From assembly GCA_045631425.1 (NCBI GenBank), contig JAZQUR010000084.1, forward strand, positions 1 to 64,000: 64,000 nt of DNA. The letters run 5' to 3'. Below, piece after piece: positions 50,765-59,216 of this stretch. A program made the position numbers and the translations under genes. Source of the DNA: Treponema_I sp045631425. GTDB lineage: Bacteria; Spirochaetota; Spirochaetia; Treponematales; Treponemataceae. The stretch's first letter is position 1. Each line of letters starts with the position of its first letter. The notes under the pieces are model-generated. The model was not told where the DNA came from and searched no databases. It worked only from the letters and a program-made list of their open reading frames with translations.

Positions 50765-51593
50765 ATTTCCCCCGTACAAAAAACAACATCACCAAAATCA
50801 CACAATATGGAACAGCCAACAAAACTGTGGAATTGATGTTTGCAAAAATGCCACCGAAAATCACTGAAATGTTGTTTATACTGTACTCTAGCATTGCGTA
50901 AAAAATCGTGGCTAAAATCACACCAAAAGGTGATTTTTTCCCAATAAAAACTAGAGCTAACGCAATCCAGCCTCGCCCTGCACACACATTTGGCACAAAG
51001 GCTGCAAACTTCAAGGTACACAAAATCCCAGAAAAACTTGCTAAAACAGAAGCAGCCACCCAGGAAAAAATCCAAAAATTTTCTTGCTTTATGCCACAGG
51101 AAAATAACACATCTTTTTCGCTTCCAGAAACTTTTAAAATCCGTCCAGCCTTTGTGAACTTTAGAAAAAGCACAAGACAAAGCAAAACCGCAAAAATCCA
51201 AAAGAAAAGCCCAGTTTGCCACGATTTAATAACAGAACTTGTAAAAATATTTGTGCCAGTTACAACTTCTGTTACAAGGCTTTTTGTGCCAAAAACAGAT
51301 TCTGACAAAAGACTAATTACACCAGAAATCACAAGATTTATTCCAAGCCCTGCAATAAAGGGATTTAACGTTAATTTTGCAACACAAAATGATGAGGCAA
51401 AAACAAAGAGTCCGCTGCACAAAAAGGTGAAAGCAAAGGCCACGTATAAATTACCAAAAGCAATGGAAAAGAAAAAAAACAAAAAGCTAGAAAGATTTAC
51501 AAGCCCTTCCAAAAAAACTGCCAAAACTCCAGCGTATTCAGAAACCAAAGCGGCAAAAGAAAGTGGTAAAAGCAAAGCCAAAGTATAAATCAT
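50748..51593 (-). CDS. pnrE: Nucleoside ABC transporter permease (second)
   Basis: A 281-residue permease of the branched-chain/ribose type (BPD_transp_2) with about eight helices. GLGINLVISGVISLLSESVF and VCAGRGWIALALVFIGKKSP match the nucleoside permeases of PnrA/BmpA-type systems. It overlaps the upstream permease gene by four bases. The last four residues (ISQK) and the stop are encoded by the palindromic repeat, so the original C-terminus was probably replaced when the repeat arrived. The C-terminal end is cytoplasmic and short, so activity may be retained. Confidence 0.85.
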   Translation of the reverse strand: MIYTLALLLPLSFAALVSEYAGVLAVFLEGLVNLSSFLFFFFSIAFGNLYVAFAFTFLCSGLFVFASSFCVAKLTLNPFIAGLGINLVISGVISLLSESVFGTKSLVTEVVTGTNIFTSSVIKSWQTGLFFWIFAVLLCLVLFLKFTKAGRILKVSGSEKDVLFSCGIKQENFWIFSWVAASVLASFSGILCTLKFAAFVPNVCAGRGWIALALVFIGKKSPFGVILATIFYAMLEYSINNISVIFGGIFANINSTVLLAVPYCVILVMLFFVRGKSISQK

Positions 51594-52519
51594 CTTTTTC
51601 CCCCATTTTTACAAGAAACCTTGAAATCAAAAGATTTTTTAGAAGTGATAAAAAACAAAATCACGCCTTGGAAAAGCAAAAACACGTCGCTGTTAAAATC
51701 TGTAAAAAGGGAAAGTTGGTCGCCCCAAGTTAAAAGAAAGCTCAAAAGCAAAGCCACAGGCAAAAGCAAACCTTTTTTTCGATTTGCGATTAAAGCGATT
51801 GTCAAACCGTTCCAGCCAAACTGACTGTAAAATCCGCTGTGGCACATGTAATAAGTGCCAGTTACAGCGAAAAATCCACACAAAGCGTAAAGGCCGCCAC
51901 TTAGCAAAAGCCCAAAGTTTTGGTTTGCTTCCACAGAAAATCCAGAATACAGTGCAAACTCTTTTTCAGAGCCACAAGTTCTAAAAATCTTTCCTTTTTT
52001 TGTGTGATATAAAAAATAAAATCCAACTCCAAAGCAAACCAATATTAAAATCAAACTGATATTTAGCTTTGAAGGTTTCAAAATCACTGGTAATCTAAAA
52101 AATTGATTTATAGATTCTGTGGCAAGAAGATTTTCAGCTTTATCTCGGAATGGGCCTCCAATCAAAAAGTTTAAAATCGGAATTACAGCGCTGGAAACCA
52201 AAAAACTAGAAAGCAAAACATCAATTTTTGAAAGTTTTTTTAGCAAAATTGATATTAGCATTAAAATCATTCCAGAAGCGAAAGCTGAAACAAGGGCAAA
52301 AATCCACAAGCAAGATTTGCCAAAAATCCCCATATCAAATTGGTTTGCAAAATTCCCAAGAATGATGGCAGTTATAAATCCTCCAAGATAAACTTGTCCT
52401 TCTCCACCAAGATTTATATTTTTTGTTTTTAGGGCAAAAAAACTTCCAGAAGATGCCACAACTAAAAGAGAAAAAAGATTTAATATTGTTCCAATATAAT
52501 ATGGCGAAAATAAACTCAT
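51590..52519 (-). CDS. pnrD: Nucleoside ABC transporter permease (first)
   Basis: A 309-residue permease with eight or nine helices, containing FFALKTKNINLGGEGQVYLG, KIFRTCGSEKEFALYSGFSV and YYMCHSGFYSQFGWNGLTIA. These are typical of the larger permease of guanosine/purine nucleoside ABC systems. It overlaps the second permease gene by four bases and follows the ATPase gene by 40 bases. Together they form the membrane channel of the Pnr-like importer. Confidence 0.87.
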   Translation of the reverse strand: MSLFSPYYIGTILNLFSLLVVASSGSFFALKTKNINLGGEGQVYLGGFITAIILGNFANQFDMGIFGKSCLWIFALVSAFASGMILMLISILLKKLSKIDVLLSSFLVSSAVIPILNFLIGGPFRDKAENLLATESINQFFRLPVILKPSKLNISLILILVCFGVGFYFLYHTKKGKIFRTCGSEKEFALYSGFSVEANQNFGLLLSGGLYALCGFFAVTGTYYMCHSGFYSQFGWNGLTIALIANRKKGLLLPVALLLSFLLTWGDQLSLFTDFNSDVFLLFQGVILFFITSKKSFDFKVSCKNGGKR

Positions 52520-52559
52520 TTTCTTCTATATAATTTCCCAAATCTTCGTTTTAATTTTT

Positions 52560-54068
52560 TTAAATTGATATACAAAGGTTACTGATTTTTTCTATTTGTA
52601 CATCATCCACAGAAAGCACTAATATTGCCTTTCCCTCTTTTTTTAGCTTTTCCAAAGTGAAAACCAGCTCTTCAATTCCTGCAAAGTCTAATCCGCTTGT
52701 GGGATTTGAAAAAATCATAAAATCCCCCCCAAAGGACAACTCTCGCTGCAAAATTAGCCGTTGAAGCATTCCCCCAGAAAGACTTTTTACTTTTGTAGAA
52801 GGTTTTGCATCAATTTTTGCCTTTTTTATAAAATCTGAAACCGACTTTACTTTTATGGAATTTTCCCCAAGAAATAAATCTTTCACTTCCAAAGAATTTG
52901 GTGAGCCCCGATTTATTTTATCTGACGGAATTATACTTGTTCCCTTTTTGCGTAAAAGCCTTGTATCAAATTTTGGCTTAGTATCCTTTGTAAAAGTTTT
53001 TCCTGCAAAATAGATTTTTCCCTTTGAAAATCCTTTCATTCCAGAAACCACATCTTCTAGCAAAGAAAGACCTGTTTCCCATTGACCTTTTACGCAAGTA
53101 ATTTCCCCTTTTTTCACAGAAAAGCTCAAATCTTCTATTTTTGATAATGGACTTTCGTAGGCAAAAAGATTTTCCACCGCAAAAACAAGCTTTTCTTTAG
53201 AATCAACTTGGGAAGCGGACTCGCCTAGGAAACAAGAAGCGTCTTGGAAAGCGGTGTTCTCAGAATCAGCTGGTACACTAGAATCGCCCAAGGAAACAGA
53301 ACTCCCTCGAGAAGCGGCGGTTTCAGAACCGGCTTCATCAAAGCTAAAAAGTTCTACTCGCTTACGGGCATCTTCCCCAATTATAGGAGATTTTTCCTTT
53401 TGCAAAAACACAATTTCATCAGACAGCGAAATTGCTTCTTCTTTATGATGGGTTATTAAAATGACAATTTTTCCAGCATTTTTAAAATCTCTAATTATTT
53501 TAAATAAAACTTCTTTTTCTTCTTTTGATAAACTGGCTGTGGGCTCGTCTAAAATCAAAATATCCTTTTCCAAAAACAAAGCCCGAGCCAAACACACAAA
53601 AAACTTCTCCGATGCCCTGCAATCTTTGCCTTTTTTCTGCAAATCTAAAAAAATTCCCATTTCCAAAAGTTGATTTTGCACCTTTTCCACAACTTTTGAT
53701 TTTTCCACAAAAAACGGGGATAAAGTTTTTCCATCCCCTAAAAAAATATTTTCCCACACTGGCAAATCTTTGCAAACTGTGGGATTTTGAGAGACAATTC
53801 CGATTTTATGTTTTATTGCATCCTTTGGTGAATTGATATTTAACTCAATTTGATTTTCAGAGTTTTTATAAACTCCAAAAAACTTTCCCTTATCAGCCTT
53901 TATTTCCCCAGAAATGATTTTCGCCAAAGTAGACTTTCCAGAGCCATTTTCACCAAGAAGGGCATAAACCTTCCCCCTTGCAAAAGAAAGATTTATGCCC
54001 AATAAGACTGATTTTTCACCAAAAGATTTTGAAATATCCTTAAGGATAAGAGATTTCAAGTTCTCCAC
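52560..54068 (-). CDS. pnrC: Nucleoside ABC transporter double ATPase
   Basis: A 502-residue ATPase with two ABC domains, as in RbsA-type importers. Domain 1 has Walker A GENGSGKSTLAKIISG and Walker B ILILDEPTASLS but a degenerate signature (ASEKFFVCLARAL). Domain 2 has a degenerate Walker A (GQWETGLSLLED), as is usual, and a normal LSGGMLQRLILQREL. Between them (about residues 244-290) lies a low-complexity insert made of two imperfect 21-residue repeats. A G7 tract (52730-52724) lies in the domain 2 coding sequence. Probable GTG start at 54068 overlaps pnrA by 29 bases; no clear Shine-Dalgarno, so the exact start is uncertain. Confidence 0.85.
   Translation of the reverse strand: MENLKSLILKDISKSFGEKSVLLGINLSFARGKVYALLGENGSGKSTLAKIISGEIKADKGKFFGVYKNSENQIELNINSPKDAIKHKIGIVSQNPTVCKDLPVWENIFLGDGKTLSPFFVEKSKVVEKVQNQLLEMGIFLDLQKKGKDCRASEKFFVCLARALFLEKDILILDEPTASLSKEEKEVLFKIIRDFKNAGKIVILITHHKEEAISLSDEIVFLQKEKSPIIGEDARKRVELFSFDEAGSETAASRGSSVSLGDSSVPADSENTAFQDASCFLGESASQVDSKEKLVFAVENLFAYESPLSKIEDLSFSVKKGEITCVKGQWETGLSLLEDVVSGMKGFSKGKIYFAGKTFTKDTKPKFDTRLLRKKGTSIIPSDKINRGSPNSLEVKDLFLGENSIKVKSVSDFIKKAKIDAKPSTKVKSLSGGMLQRLILQRELSFGGDFMIFSNPTSGLDFAGIEELVFTLEKLKKEGKAILVLSVDDVQIEKISNLCISI
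53218..53344 (-). repeat. Imperfect 63-bp tandem repeat inside the ATPase gene
   Basis: Two copies (about 53218-53280 and 53281-53344) share CGCCTAGGAAACA versus CGCCCAAGGAAACA and AAGCGGTGTTCTCAGAA versus AAGCGGCGGTTTCAGAA. They encode SETAASRGSSVSLGDSS and SENTAFQDASCFLGESA in frame. The segment is richer in G+C and serine/alanine than the surrounding gene. Confidence 0.65.
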
Positions 54069-55062
54069 TTACAATTTTTCCGTATTCATCTAAGATTTTT
54101 TCTTGAACTGATTTATCAACCCAAGTTGTAAAGTTAATGTCATCATCAACAAAACTTACATAACCTTCTTTTATCCCAACAGTTTTTGCAGTTCCAAATT
54201 CAGTTTTTCCTTCAAGAAATGCTTTTGTAACTTCGTAAGCGGCGTCGGCTTGTTTCATAATTGTGCTAGAAACCACGTAACCTGGAGCTTTATTGTAGCC
54301 GTTATCATCAAACCAAGTGATATAAAAACCAAGTTCCTTTGCAGCAGCGATTACACCTTGAGAACCAGCCCCGCAAATTGGAAGAATTACGTCTACACCA
54401 TCTTTGTATAAAGCTCTTGCAAGTTCAGAAGCCTTTTCTGCGTCAGCCCAACTGCCAACAACTTTGAACTCCACAGTAATGCTTGGATCCACAGCAGCTG
54501 CCCCTTCTGCAAAAGCTGGTAAAATTACTTCATTCATTACAGGATATTCTTGGGCCGCAATCAAAGCGATTTTTTTAGCAGGATTTGCGTAATCCATAGA
54601 AGAAGTTGTTACCAAACCAGCCACAAAACCAGCAATATATCCTTGTTCTTTTTGATTGTAGCGTAAAGTTACAACATTTGGATTTCCTTCCAAATATCCG
54701 TCTAATAAAAGCCATTTTACGCTTGGAAATTGCTCTGTCAAAGGCTCAACCAAAGCTGGTAATGATGGATTTGATGAAATGATTGCATCATATTTTCCAG
54801 AACTTGCCAAAGCTGTAAGTTTTCCAGCCCACTCTGCTTGGTTTGTTCCCGCTTCAATAACTGTAAGCTCTGCACTTTCTCCAGCTTCTGAACAAGCTTT
54901 TTCCACACCAGAAACCAACATCTCGTAAACTGGATTTCCAGAAACAACACCAGGCACAAATACAGCCACAGATTTTTCATTTGATTTTTCAGCGTTTTTT
55001 GAACAGCCAAAAACACAACATACTAAACAAATTAATAAAACAATTTTTTTTATTTCTCTCAT
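54040..55062 (-). CDS. pnrA: Purine nucleoside receptor lipoprotein (PnrA/TmpC-like)
   Basis: A 340-residue BMP-family binding lipoprotein (lipobox VFGCSKN). The mature domain has AVFVPGVVSGNPVYEMLVSG, KYDAIISSNPSLPALVEPL, GYIAGFVAGLVTTSSMDYAN and DVILPICGAGSQGVIAAAKE, matching PnrA (TmpC, TP0319) of Treponema pallidum, which binds purine nucleosides. It heads an operon with ATPase and two permeases, the same set as the T. pallidum pnr locus. Start at 55062 is preferred, because a signal peptide begins there and TATCAT ends seven bases upstream; the ATG at 55098 lies in the promoter. Confidence 0.92.
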   Translation of the reverse strand: MREIKKIVLLICLVCCVFGCSKNAEKSNEKSVAVFVPGVVSGNPVYEMLVSGVEKACSEAGESAELTVIEAGTNQAEWAGKLTALASSGKYDAIISSNPSLPALVEPLTEQFPSVKWLLLDGYLEGNPNVVTLRYNQKEQGYIAGFVAGLVTTSSMDYANPAKKIALIAAQEYPVMNEVILPAFAEGAAAVDPSITVEFKVVGSWADAEKASELARALYKDGVDVILPICGAGSQGVIAAAKELGFYITWFDDNGYNKAPGYVVSSTIMKQADAAYEVTKAFLEGKTEFGTAKTVGIKEGYVSFVDDDINFTTWVDKSVQEKILDEYGKIVSGELEISYP

Positions 55063-55069
55063 AATTAAA

Positions 55070-55112
55070 ATGATAGTTTGATATCCAATTATTGTCAAGA
55101 TAGTTTTATATC
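55070..55112 (-). promoter_or_regulatory. pnr operon promoter with flanking direct repeats
   Basis: Minus strand TTGACA (55098-55093), 17 bp, TATCAT (55075-55070), seven bases to ATG, no Shine-Dalgarno. Two 14-base direct repeats with one mismatch, GATAGTTTGATATC (55072-55085) and GATAGTTTTATATC (55099-55112), cover the -10 side and the region just upstream of the -35, 27 bases apart, an arrangement suited to a repressor. Confidence 0.55.
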
Positions 55113-55144
55113 AAACTAAATATTTTCTTTTTGGACGATTCCTT

Positions 55145-55221
55145 CCTAATTCTTAATTCCTAATTCCCAATCCTTCCAAATTAACTTAACTCAGAATTCT
55201 GAATTCCGAATTCTGAATTTA
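55145..55221. repeat. Short degenerate AATTC heptamer repeats
   Basis: TAATTCT, TAATTCC, TAATTCC are followed after a gap by GAATTCT, GAATTCC, GAATTCT, GAATTT in tandem. They sit between the pnr promoter and the next gene. No coding content; such heptamer runs are variable by slippage. Confidence 0.55.
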
Positions 55222-55260
55222 TAATTGAAACTCTCCCTAATAATCTGTAAACTATAAACC

Positions 55261-55836
55261 ATGACATACAATTACAATCTAAAAGCAAACAAAAATGGCT
55301 ATGTTCCATTTTTATTTATCGCAGTAATAGTTTTGGGTGCACTAAGCACATTTTTATTTTTAAGCACTGTTACAGCTGTTATCATTACAGCTATTGCAAT
55401 TTGGGCAGCAGTGAAAATGTCCTTTTCCCTACGAAAGATTCTTTCATCAAGAATTGAAACCTACACAGAGGGATTCAATGTTTTCCTATCAGACGGAACA
55501 AAACTTGAGTTTGAATACAAATTAATCACTCACGCAGGTTTTATCACAAACAGCGGTTTTGTATTTGCATACGAAGCCTCCTTGGACAGAATCGTTCAAC
55601 TTCCAAAAGTATTTATCAACTTTGAAAACTTTGTTGAAGAACTAAAAGAAAACACAACTTGCTACAAAGATTACACTTTGGAAGAAGGTCAATCTATCAT
55701 CGATTGGTTAAAAGCTGATCTTGGTATCACTGAAAAAGAAGAAAATAGCGATAACGAGATTTCAGAGACCACATCTGATAATGCAGAAACTGAAAATCCT
55801 GAAATCGATAATACTTCAGAAAATGAGGAAAACTAA
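55261..55836 (+). CDS. Small membrane protein of unknown function
   Basis: A 191-residue protein. Two adjacent membrane helices (about 13-52) precede a soluble beta-rich domain of about 100 residues (RIETYTEGFNVFLSDGTKLE and GFVFAYEASLDRIVQLPKVF). A very acidic, disordered C-terminus of about 35 residues (EENSDNEISETTSDNAETE) completes it. The topology recalls PH-like YcxB/DUF proteins but no family is recognised. The gene lies three bases before the ASCH gene and is probably cotranscribed with it and the radical SAM gene. TAAACT and TATAAA lie close before the ATG and there is no clear Shine-Dalgarno. Confidence 0.72.
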   Translation: MTYNYNLKANKNGYVPFLFIAVIVLGALSTFLFLSTVTAVIITAIAIWAAVKMSFSLRKILSSRIETYTEGFNVFLSDGTKLEFEYKLITHAGFITNSGFVFAYEASLDRIVQLPKVFINFENFVEELKENTTCYKDYTLEEGQSIIDWLKADLGITEKEENSDNEISETTSDNAETENPEIDNTSENEEN

Positions 55837-55839
55837 AAT

Positions 55840-56298
55840 ATGACTAAAGTAGAAGAATTTTGGTTTGAATATCTTGAAAAAAACAAACTTCCAAAAAACA
55901 CTCCATATTCTGGAGAATTTGTTCTTGGGGAAGATGAAGTTATGTGTCTTGAATTAACTGCACTTGTGCTAAACGGAAAAAAAACAGCAACTTGTAGTGC
56001 TTTAGACAGTTTTATCATTGATAACGAACCACTACCAAAAGTTGGAAGCACTTACGTTGTTACAGACCATAACGATATTCCTCTTGGAATTATCCAAACT
56101 ACAAATGTAAATATTTTGCCATACAATCAAGTTACTTGGGAAATGGCAGCAAAAGAAGGTGAAGACGAAAACCTAGAAAGTTGGCGTGCAAACCACGATG
56201 AGTTTTTTGAATATGATGCAGATATTATGGGTTACGACTTTACCCCAGATATGCCAGTAGTTTTTGAAGAATTCAAACTCTTATACAAAAAAGGATAA
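55840..56298 (+). CDS. ASCH-domain protein
   Basis: A 152-residue protein with an ASCH (PUA-like) RNA-binding fold. FGSG-type N-terminal helices (VEEFWFEYLEKNKLP) are followed by ALVLNGKKTATCSALDSF and VGSTYVVTDHNDIPLGIIQT. The C-terminal region is WEMAAKEGEDENLESWRANH. Members include amidohydrolases for N4-acetylcytidine (YqfB type) and coactivator-like RNA binders; specific role here is unknown. The stop of the previous gene is three bases upstream and the radical SAM gene starts nine bases downstream. Confidence 0.82.
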   Translation: MTKVEEFWFEYLEKNKLPKNTPYSGEFVLGEDEVMCLELTALVLNGKKTATCSALDSFIIDNEPLPKVGSTYVVTDHNDIPLGIIQTTNVNILPYNQVTWEMAAKEGEDENLESWRANHDEFFEYDADIMGYDFTPDMPVVFEEFKLLYKKG

Positions 56299-56307
56299 TT
56301 CCCGCTT

Positions 56308-58581
56308 ATGAAAGTTGTAATCATTCAGCCACCAATCGTTCAGCTAAATACTCCATATCCATCTGGTGCATATCTTCAAGATTTTTTCAAAAAACTAAAA
56401 TCCTTTGGAGAAACTGATAACCAGATTACAACTTTCACCGACTCCCCAACTCTTTCACAAAATGCTTTCAAAATCGCCCAAAAAGCTGGAACCCAAATTT
56501 CATCAGTAGAATGGAAAGATTTGTCTATCGAGCTTTTTCACAGGATTTTTTCTAAAGAGGGCTTAAAACTGATTTTCCACAAAACCGAAAATAAAGCTTT
56601 GAAAATGGCTTTGGAAGCAGAAAATCAAGGTGATGAAATAACTGCATTCAATTTGCGCCGATATATCCTAACAAAAAATGCCTGGATAAATTGGATTGAT
56701 AAAATTGTGGCACTCCTTGTGGAAAACAAAAGCGGACGTGAAACTCTCCACGAATTTGTGCGCTCACCCCATGTTCCACGTGGAAGTCGCATGGAAAACT
56801 ACCTATCAACTTTAGACAGAGAAGTTTCCGTTGACGATGGATATATGCTTTCAAGTCTTGCCCTAGCCGATTTAGCAGACTACATCACAGCAGTTTACGA
56901 CAACAACTTTGCTCTTATCCGATATGCCGAATCAATTTGCGCCAGTGACTCAACTTTAGACGAAATACTAAAAACCACCGAATCACCAGTTTTAAAAGAC
57001 TTTTTATCCCCAATAGTTGATTCCCTTTTCAAAGGCCAAAGCGAAAAAACACTATTTTGTGTTTCTATCCCTTTCCCCGGCACATTTTCCGCTGGATTAT
57101 TTATTTGTAAACAACTAAAAAGCCTCTACGGTGATAATGCAATTATCACAATGGGTGGCGGATACATAAACACAGCGTTGCGTTCACTAGATAAATCTAC
57201 ACTTTCTGAATATGTTGATTTTATCAGTTATGATAAAGGATATGGATTTTACACAGAATTCCTAAATTCTGATTTATCAACTTTTGACACAAACCAAAAT
57301 TCTACAAATGAAGATTTCAAAAATTCAATCCAAGAAATCGAAGCCTACATGACAAAAAACGTCGCTCCAGATTATACAGGAATTGATTTTTCAAAATATC
57401 CTCGTCTTGCAGATGACGTAAACCCAATGCACAGAATTTGGTCAGATGGCGCTTGGCTAAAAGCATATCTCGCCCACGGTTGTTATTGGCACAGATGCTT
57501 GTTTTGCGATACAAAACTAGACTACGTAAACTGTTACAAACCTGTAAATGTCGAAAACCTTTATTCATCACTTTTACAACAAGCAAAACAAACTGGCGTA
57601 CAAGGCGTTCACTTTGTAGACGAAGCATCTCCACCAGTTTTGCTAGAAAAGTTTGCATTCCTAAACAAAGACAGCGCCCTCACATTTTGGGGAAACATTC
57701 GCTTTGAAAAAGCATTTTCTCGTGACTTAGCAGATATTCTTGCAAAAGGCGGACTAATCGGAGTTTCCGGTGGCATCGAAATGGCTTCAGGTGAAGGACT
57801 TTCCAATATCAACAAAGGAATTGATATCGAAACATTAGTTGGTTCACTTGCAGCATTCAAAGAAGCAGGGATTTTGACCCACGCTTACATGATTTACGGA
57901 TACTACAACGAAACTCCACAAATGCTTATAGACTCAGTGGAAACACTACGCCAACTTTTCAAAGTGGGACTTTTGGATTCAAGCTTTTTCCATAAATTCA
58001 CACTAACAAAACATTCCACTCTATTTGCAGAATGGGAACAAGGTAAACATCCAAACTTACATCCAATATTCCCAAAAAACAGTTTCACAGATTACGAGCT
58101 ACATTTCAAAGGCGAAGAAAAATCTGAAAAATACGGCGCCCCACTTTCACAAGCGATAAATGCTTGGATGCACAAAAAGGGCCTAGATAAACCTGTGGAA
58201 AAGTGGTTCAACTTCCCAATGCCAAAACCAACAATAAAAAAGGACTTTATTGAAAAAGCCCTAGAAAAATACGAACAAACAAAAAATCAAAGCTACAAAG
58301 AAAAAATGCCTTCATCTCTTTCTCCAGCCGATTTCGTCTGGCTTCCAGATTCTGTTGAAATTCTCCCAAGTCAAAATGGAAAATATCAACTATGTTGGTT
58401 TTATATGGGTGAGATTTTTTACAGCGATTTCACTTTTGCTTCAAAATCCGATGCAGATTCAGCAGTTGAAAAACTAAACAAACTCTGGATTTGGAATCAA
58501 GACGTTAACCAAGAAAATATCAAAACCCCAGAAAAGCTTTTTTACGAACTTCGGGGAAAAGGTCTTTGCAAAAAACTATAG
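56308..58581 (+). CDS. B12-binding-type radical SAM protein with unusual cluster motif
   Basis: A 757-residue enzyme. The N-terminus (KVVIIQPPIVQLNTPYPSG) and the region around residue 250-350 (VSIPFPGTFSAGLFICKQLK, ITMGGGYIN) look like a cobalamin-binding Rossmann domain, without a DxHxxG motif. The radical SAM core follows with HGCYWHRCLFCDTKLDYV near residue 390-405, then HFVDEASPP and GVSGGIEMASGEGLSNINKG. The cluster cysteines are spaced CX4CX2C rather than the standard CX3CX2C. The reaction is unknown; no biosynthetic neighbours are present. Third gene of a probable operon with the small membrane and ASCH genes. Confidence 0.82.
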   Translation: MKVVIIQPPIVQLNTPYPSGAYLQDFFKKLKSFGETDNQITTFTDSPTLSQNAFKIAQKAGTQISSVEWKDLSIELFHRIFSKEGLKLIFHKTENKALKMALEAENQGDEITAFNLRRYILTKNAWINWIDKIVALLVENKSGRETLHEFVRSPHVPRGSRMENYLSTLDREVSVDDGYMLSSLALADLADYITAVYDNNFALIRYAESICASDSTLDEILKTTESPVLKDFLSPIVDSLFKGQSEKTLFCVSIPFPGTFSAGLFICKQLKSLYGDNAIITMGGGYINTALRSLDKSTLSEYVDFISYDKGYGFYTEFLNSDLSTFDTNQNSTNEDFKNSIQEIEAYMTKNVAPDYTGIDFSKYPRLADDVNPMHRIWSDGAWLKAYLAHGCYWHRCLFCDTKLDYVNCYKPVNVENLYSSLLQQAKQTGVQGVHFVDEASPPVLLEKFAFLNKDSALTFWGNIRFEKAFSRDLADILAKGGLIGVSGGIEMASGEGLSNINKGIDIETLVGSLAAFKEAGILTHAYMIYGYYNETPQMLIDSVETLRQLFKVGLLDSSFFHKFTLTKHSTLFAEWEQGKHPNLHPIFPKNSFTDYELHFKGEEKSEKYGAPLSQAINAWMHKKGLDKPVEKWFNFPMPKPTIKKDFIEKALEKYEQTKNQSYKEKMPSSLSPADFVWLPDSVEILPSQNGKYQLCWFYMGEIFYSDFTFASKSDADSAVEKLNKLWIWNQDVNQENIKTPEKLFYELRGKGLCKKL

Positions 58582-58597
58582 AAAATGCAAAACCGCA

Positions 58598-58646
58598 AAA
58601 AAAACTGCCAAAGCCTTTTCCAAAAGAATTAGCTCTTGGCAGTTTT
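58598..58646. terminator. Bidirectional terminator
   Basis: AAAACTGCCAA pairs with TTGGCAGTTTT with an extended stem, between the radical SAM gene (plus) and the SlyD-like gene (minus). Confidence 0.8.
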
Positions 58647-58664
58647 CTATTAGTTTATCTTGAA

Positions 58665-59216
58665 TTAGTTACAGCCACCACAGCCACAATCGCCATCGTC
58701 GCCACAATTACAGTCATCGCCGCAGCTTCCGCCACCGCAACCACCACAACCGCCGCCACAGCCACCGCGTGGAGCAAGAATCGCAGCAATTTCTTCTGAT
58801 GTTGCAGCACGAACACTTGCAATTTCCACATCAAAATAAAGTGTTTCACCAGCCAATGGGTGATTTGCATCAATAACGATTTCGTTTTCTTTAACTTCTT
58901 TTACAGTTACGATTTGCCCCATTCCAGCTTGGAATTGCATACCAACTTCGATTTCAACATCTGTATCAAATTGACTTCTTGGAACAGAAACTTTTAGTTG
59001 TTCGCTGTATTCACCGTAAGCTTCTGCTGGTGGAATAACTGCTGAAAATTTGTCTCCAGCTTTTTTTCCTTCTAGTTCTTTTTCTAGTCCTACAATTAAA
59101 AATCCACGACCTGCAATGAATTCTAATGGTTCATCTGTTGAAGAATCAATAATTTGTCCATCTTTATTTTTTAGTGTGTACTTGATGGCAACAAAAGTAT
59201 CTTGTGTAATTGTCAT
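58665..59216 (-). CDS. slyD: FKBP-type peptidyl-prolyl isomerase, SlyD-like
   Basis: A 183-residue cis-trans prolyl isomerase and chaperone. The FKBP domain (about 1-70 and 130-150) begins FVAIKYTLKNKDGQIIDSST and contains EPLEFIAGRGFLIVGLEKEL; the IF chaperone insert lies between (VSVPRSQFDTDVEIEVGMQF) and ends INANHPLAGETLYFDVEI-like sequence. The C-terminal tail of about 30 residues is almost only Gly, Cys and Asp (GGCGGGCGGCGGG...CGCGGCN), a metal-binding tail richer in cysteine than the histidine-rich tail of E. coli SlyD. It could supply nickel or zinc. AAGGAA precedes the ATG. Confidence 0.9.
   Translation of the reverse strand: MTITQDTFVAIKYTLKNKDGQIIDSSTDEPLEFIAGRGFLIVGLEKELEGKKAGDKFSAVIPPAEAYGEYSEQLKVSVPRSQFDTDVEIEVGMQFQAGMGQIVTVKEVKENEIVIDANHPLAGETLYFDVEIASVRAATSEEIAAILAPRGGCGGGCGGCGGGSCGDDCNCGDDGDCGCGGCN

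Noticed and set aside
50908..51588. Long plus-strand frame of 226 codons opposite the pnr permease
   Set aside because: It is lysine- and proline-rich with no recognisable domain and is exactly antisense to a clear permease gene whose motifs and operon context are convincing.
58566..58799. Plus-strand frame rich in Ala and Thr
   Set aside because: It is the reverse complement of the Gly/Cys-rich tail of the SlyD-like gene and has no independent support.
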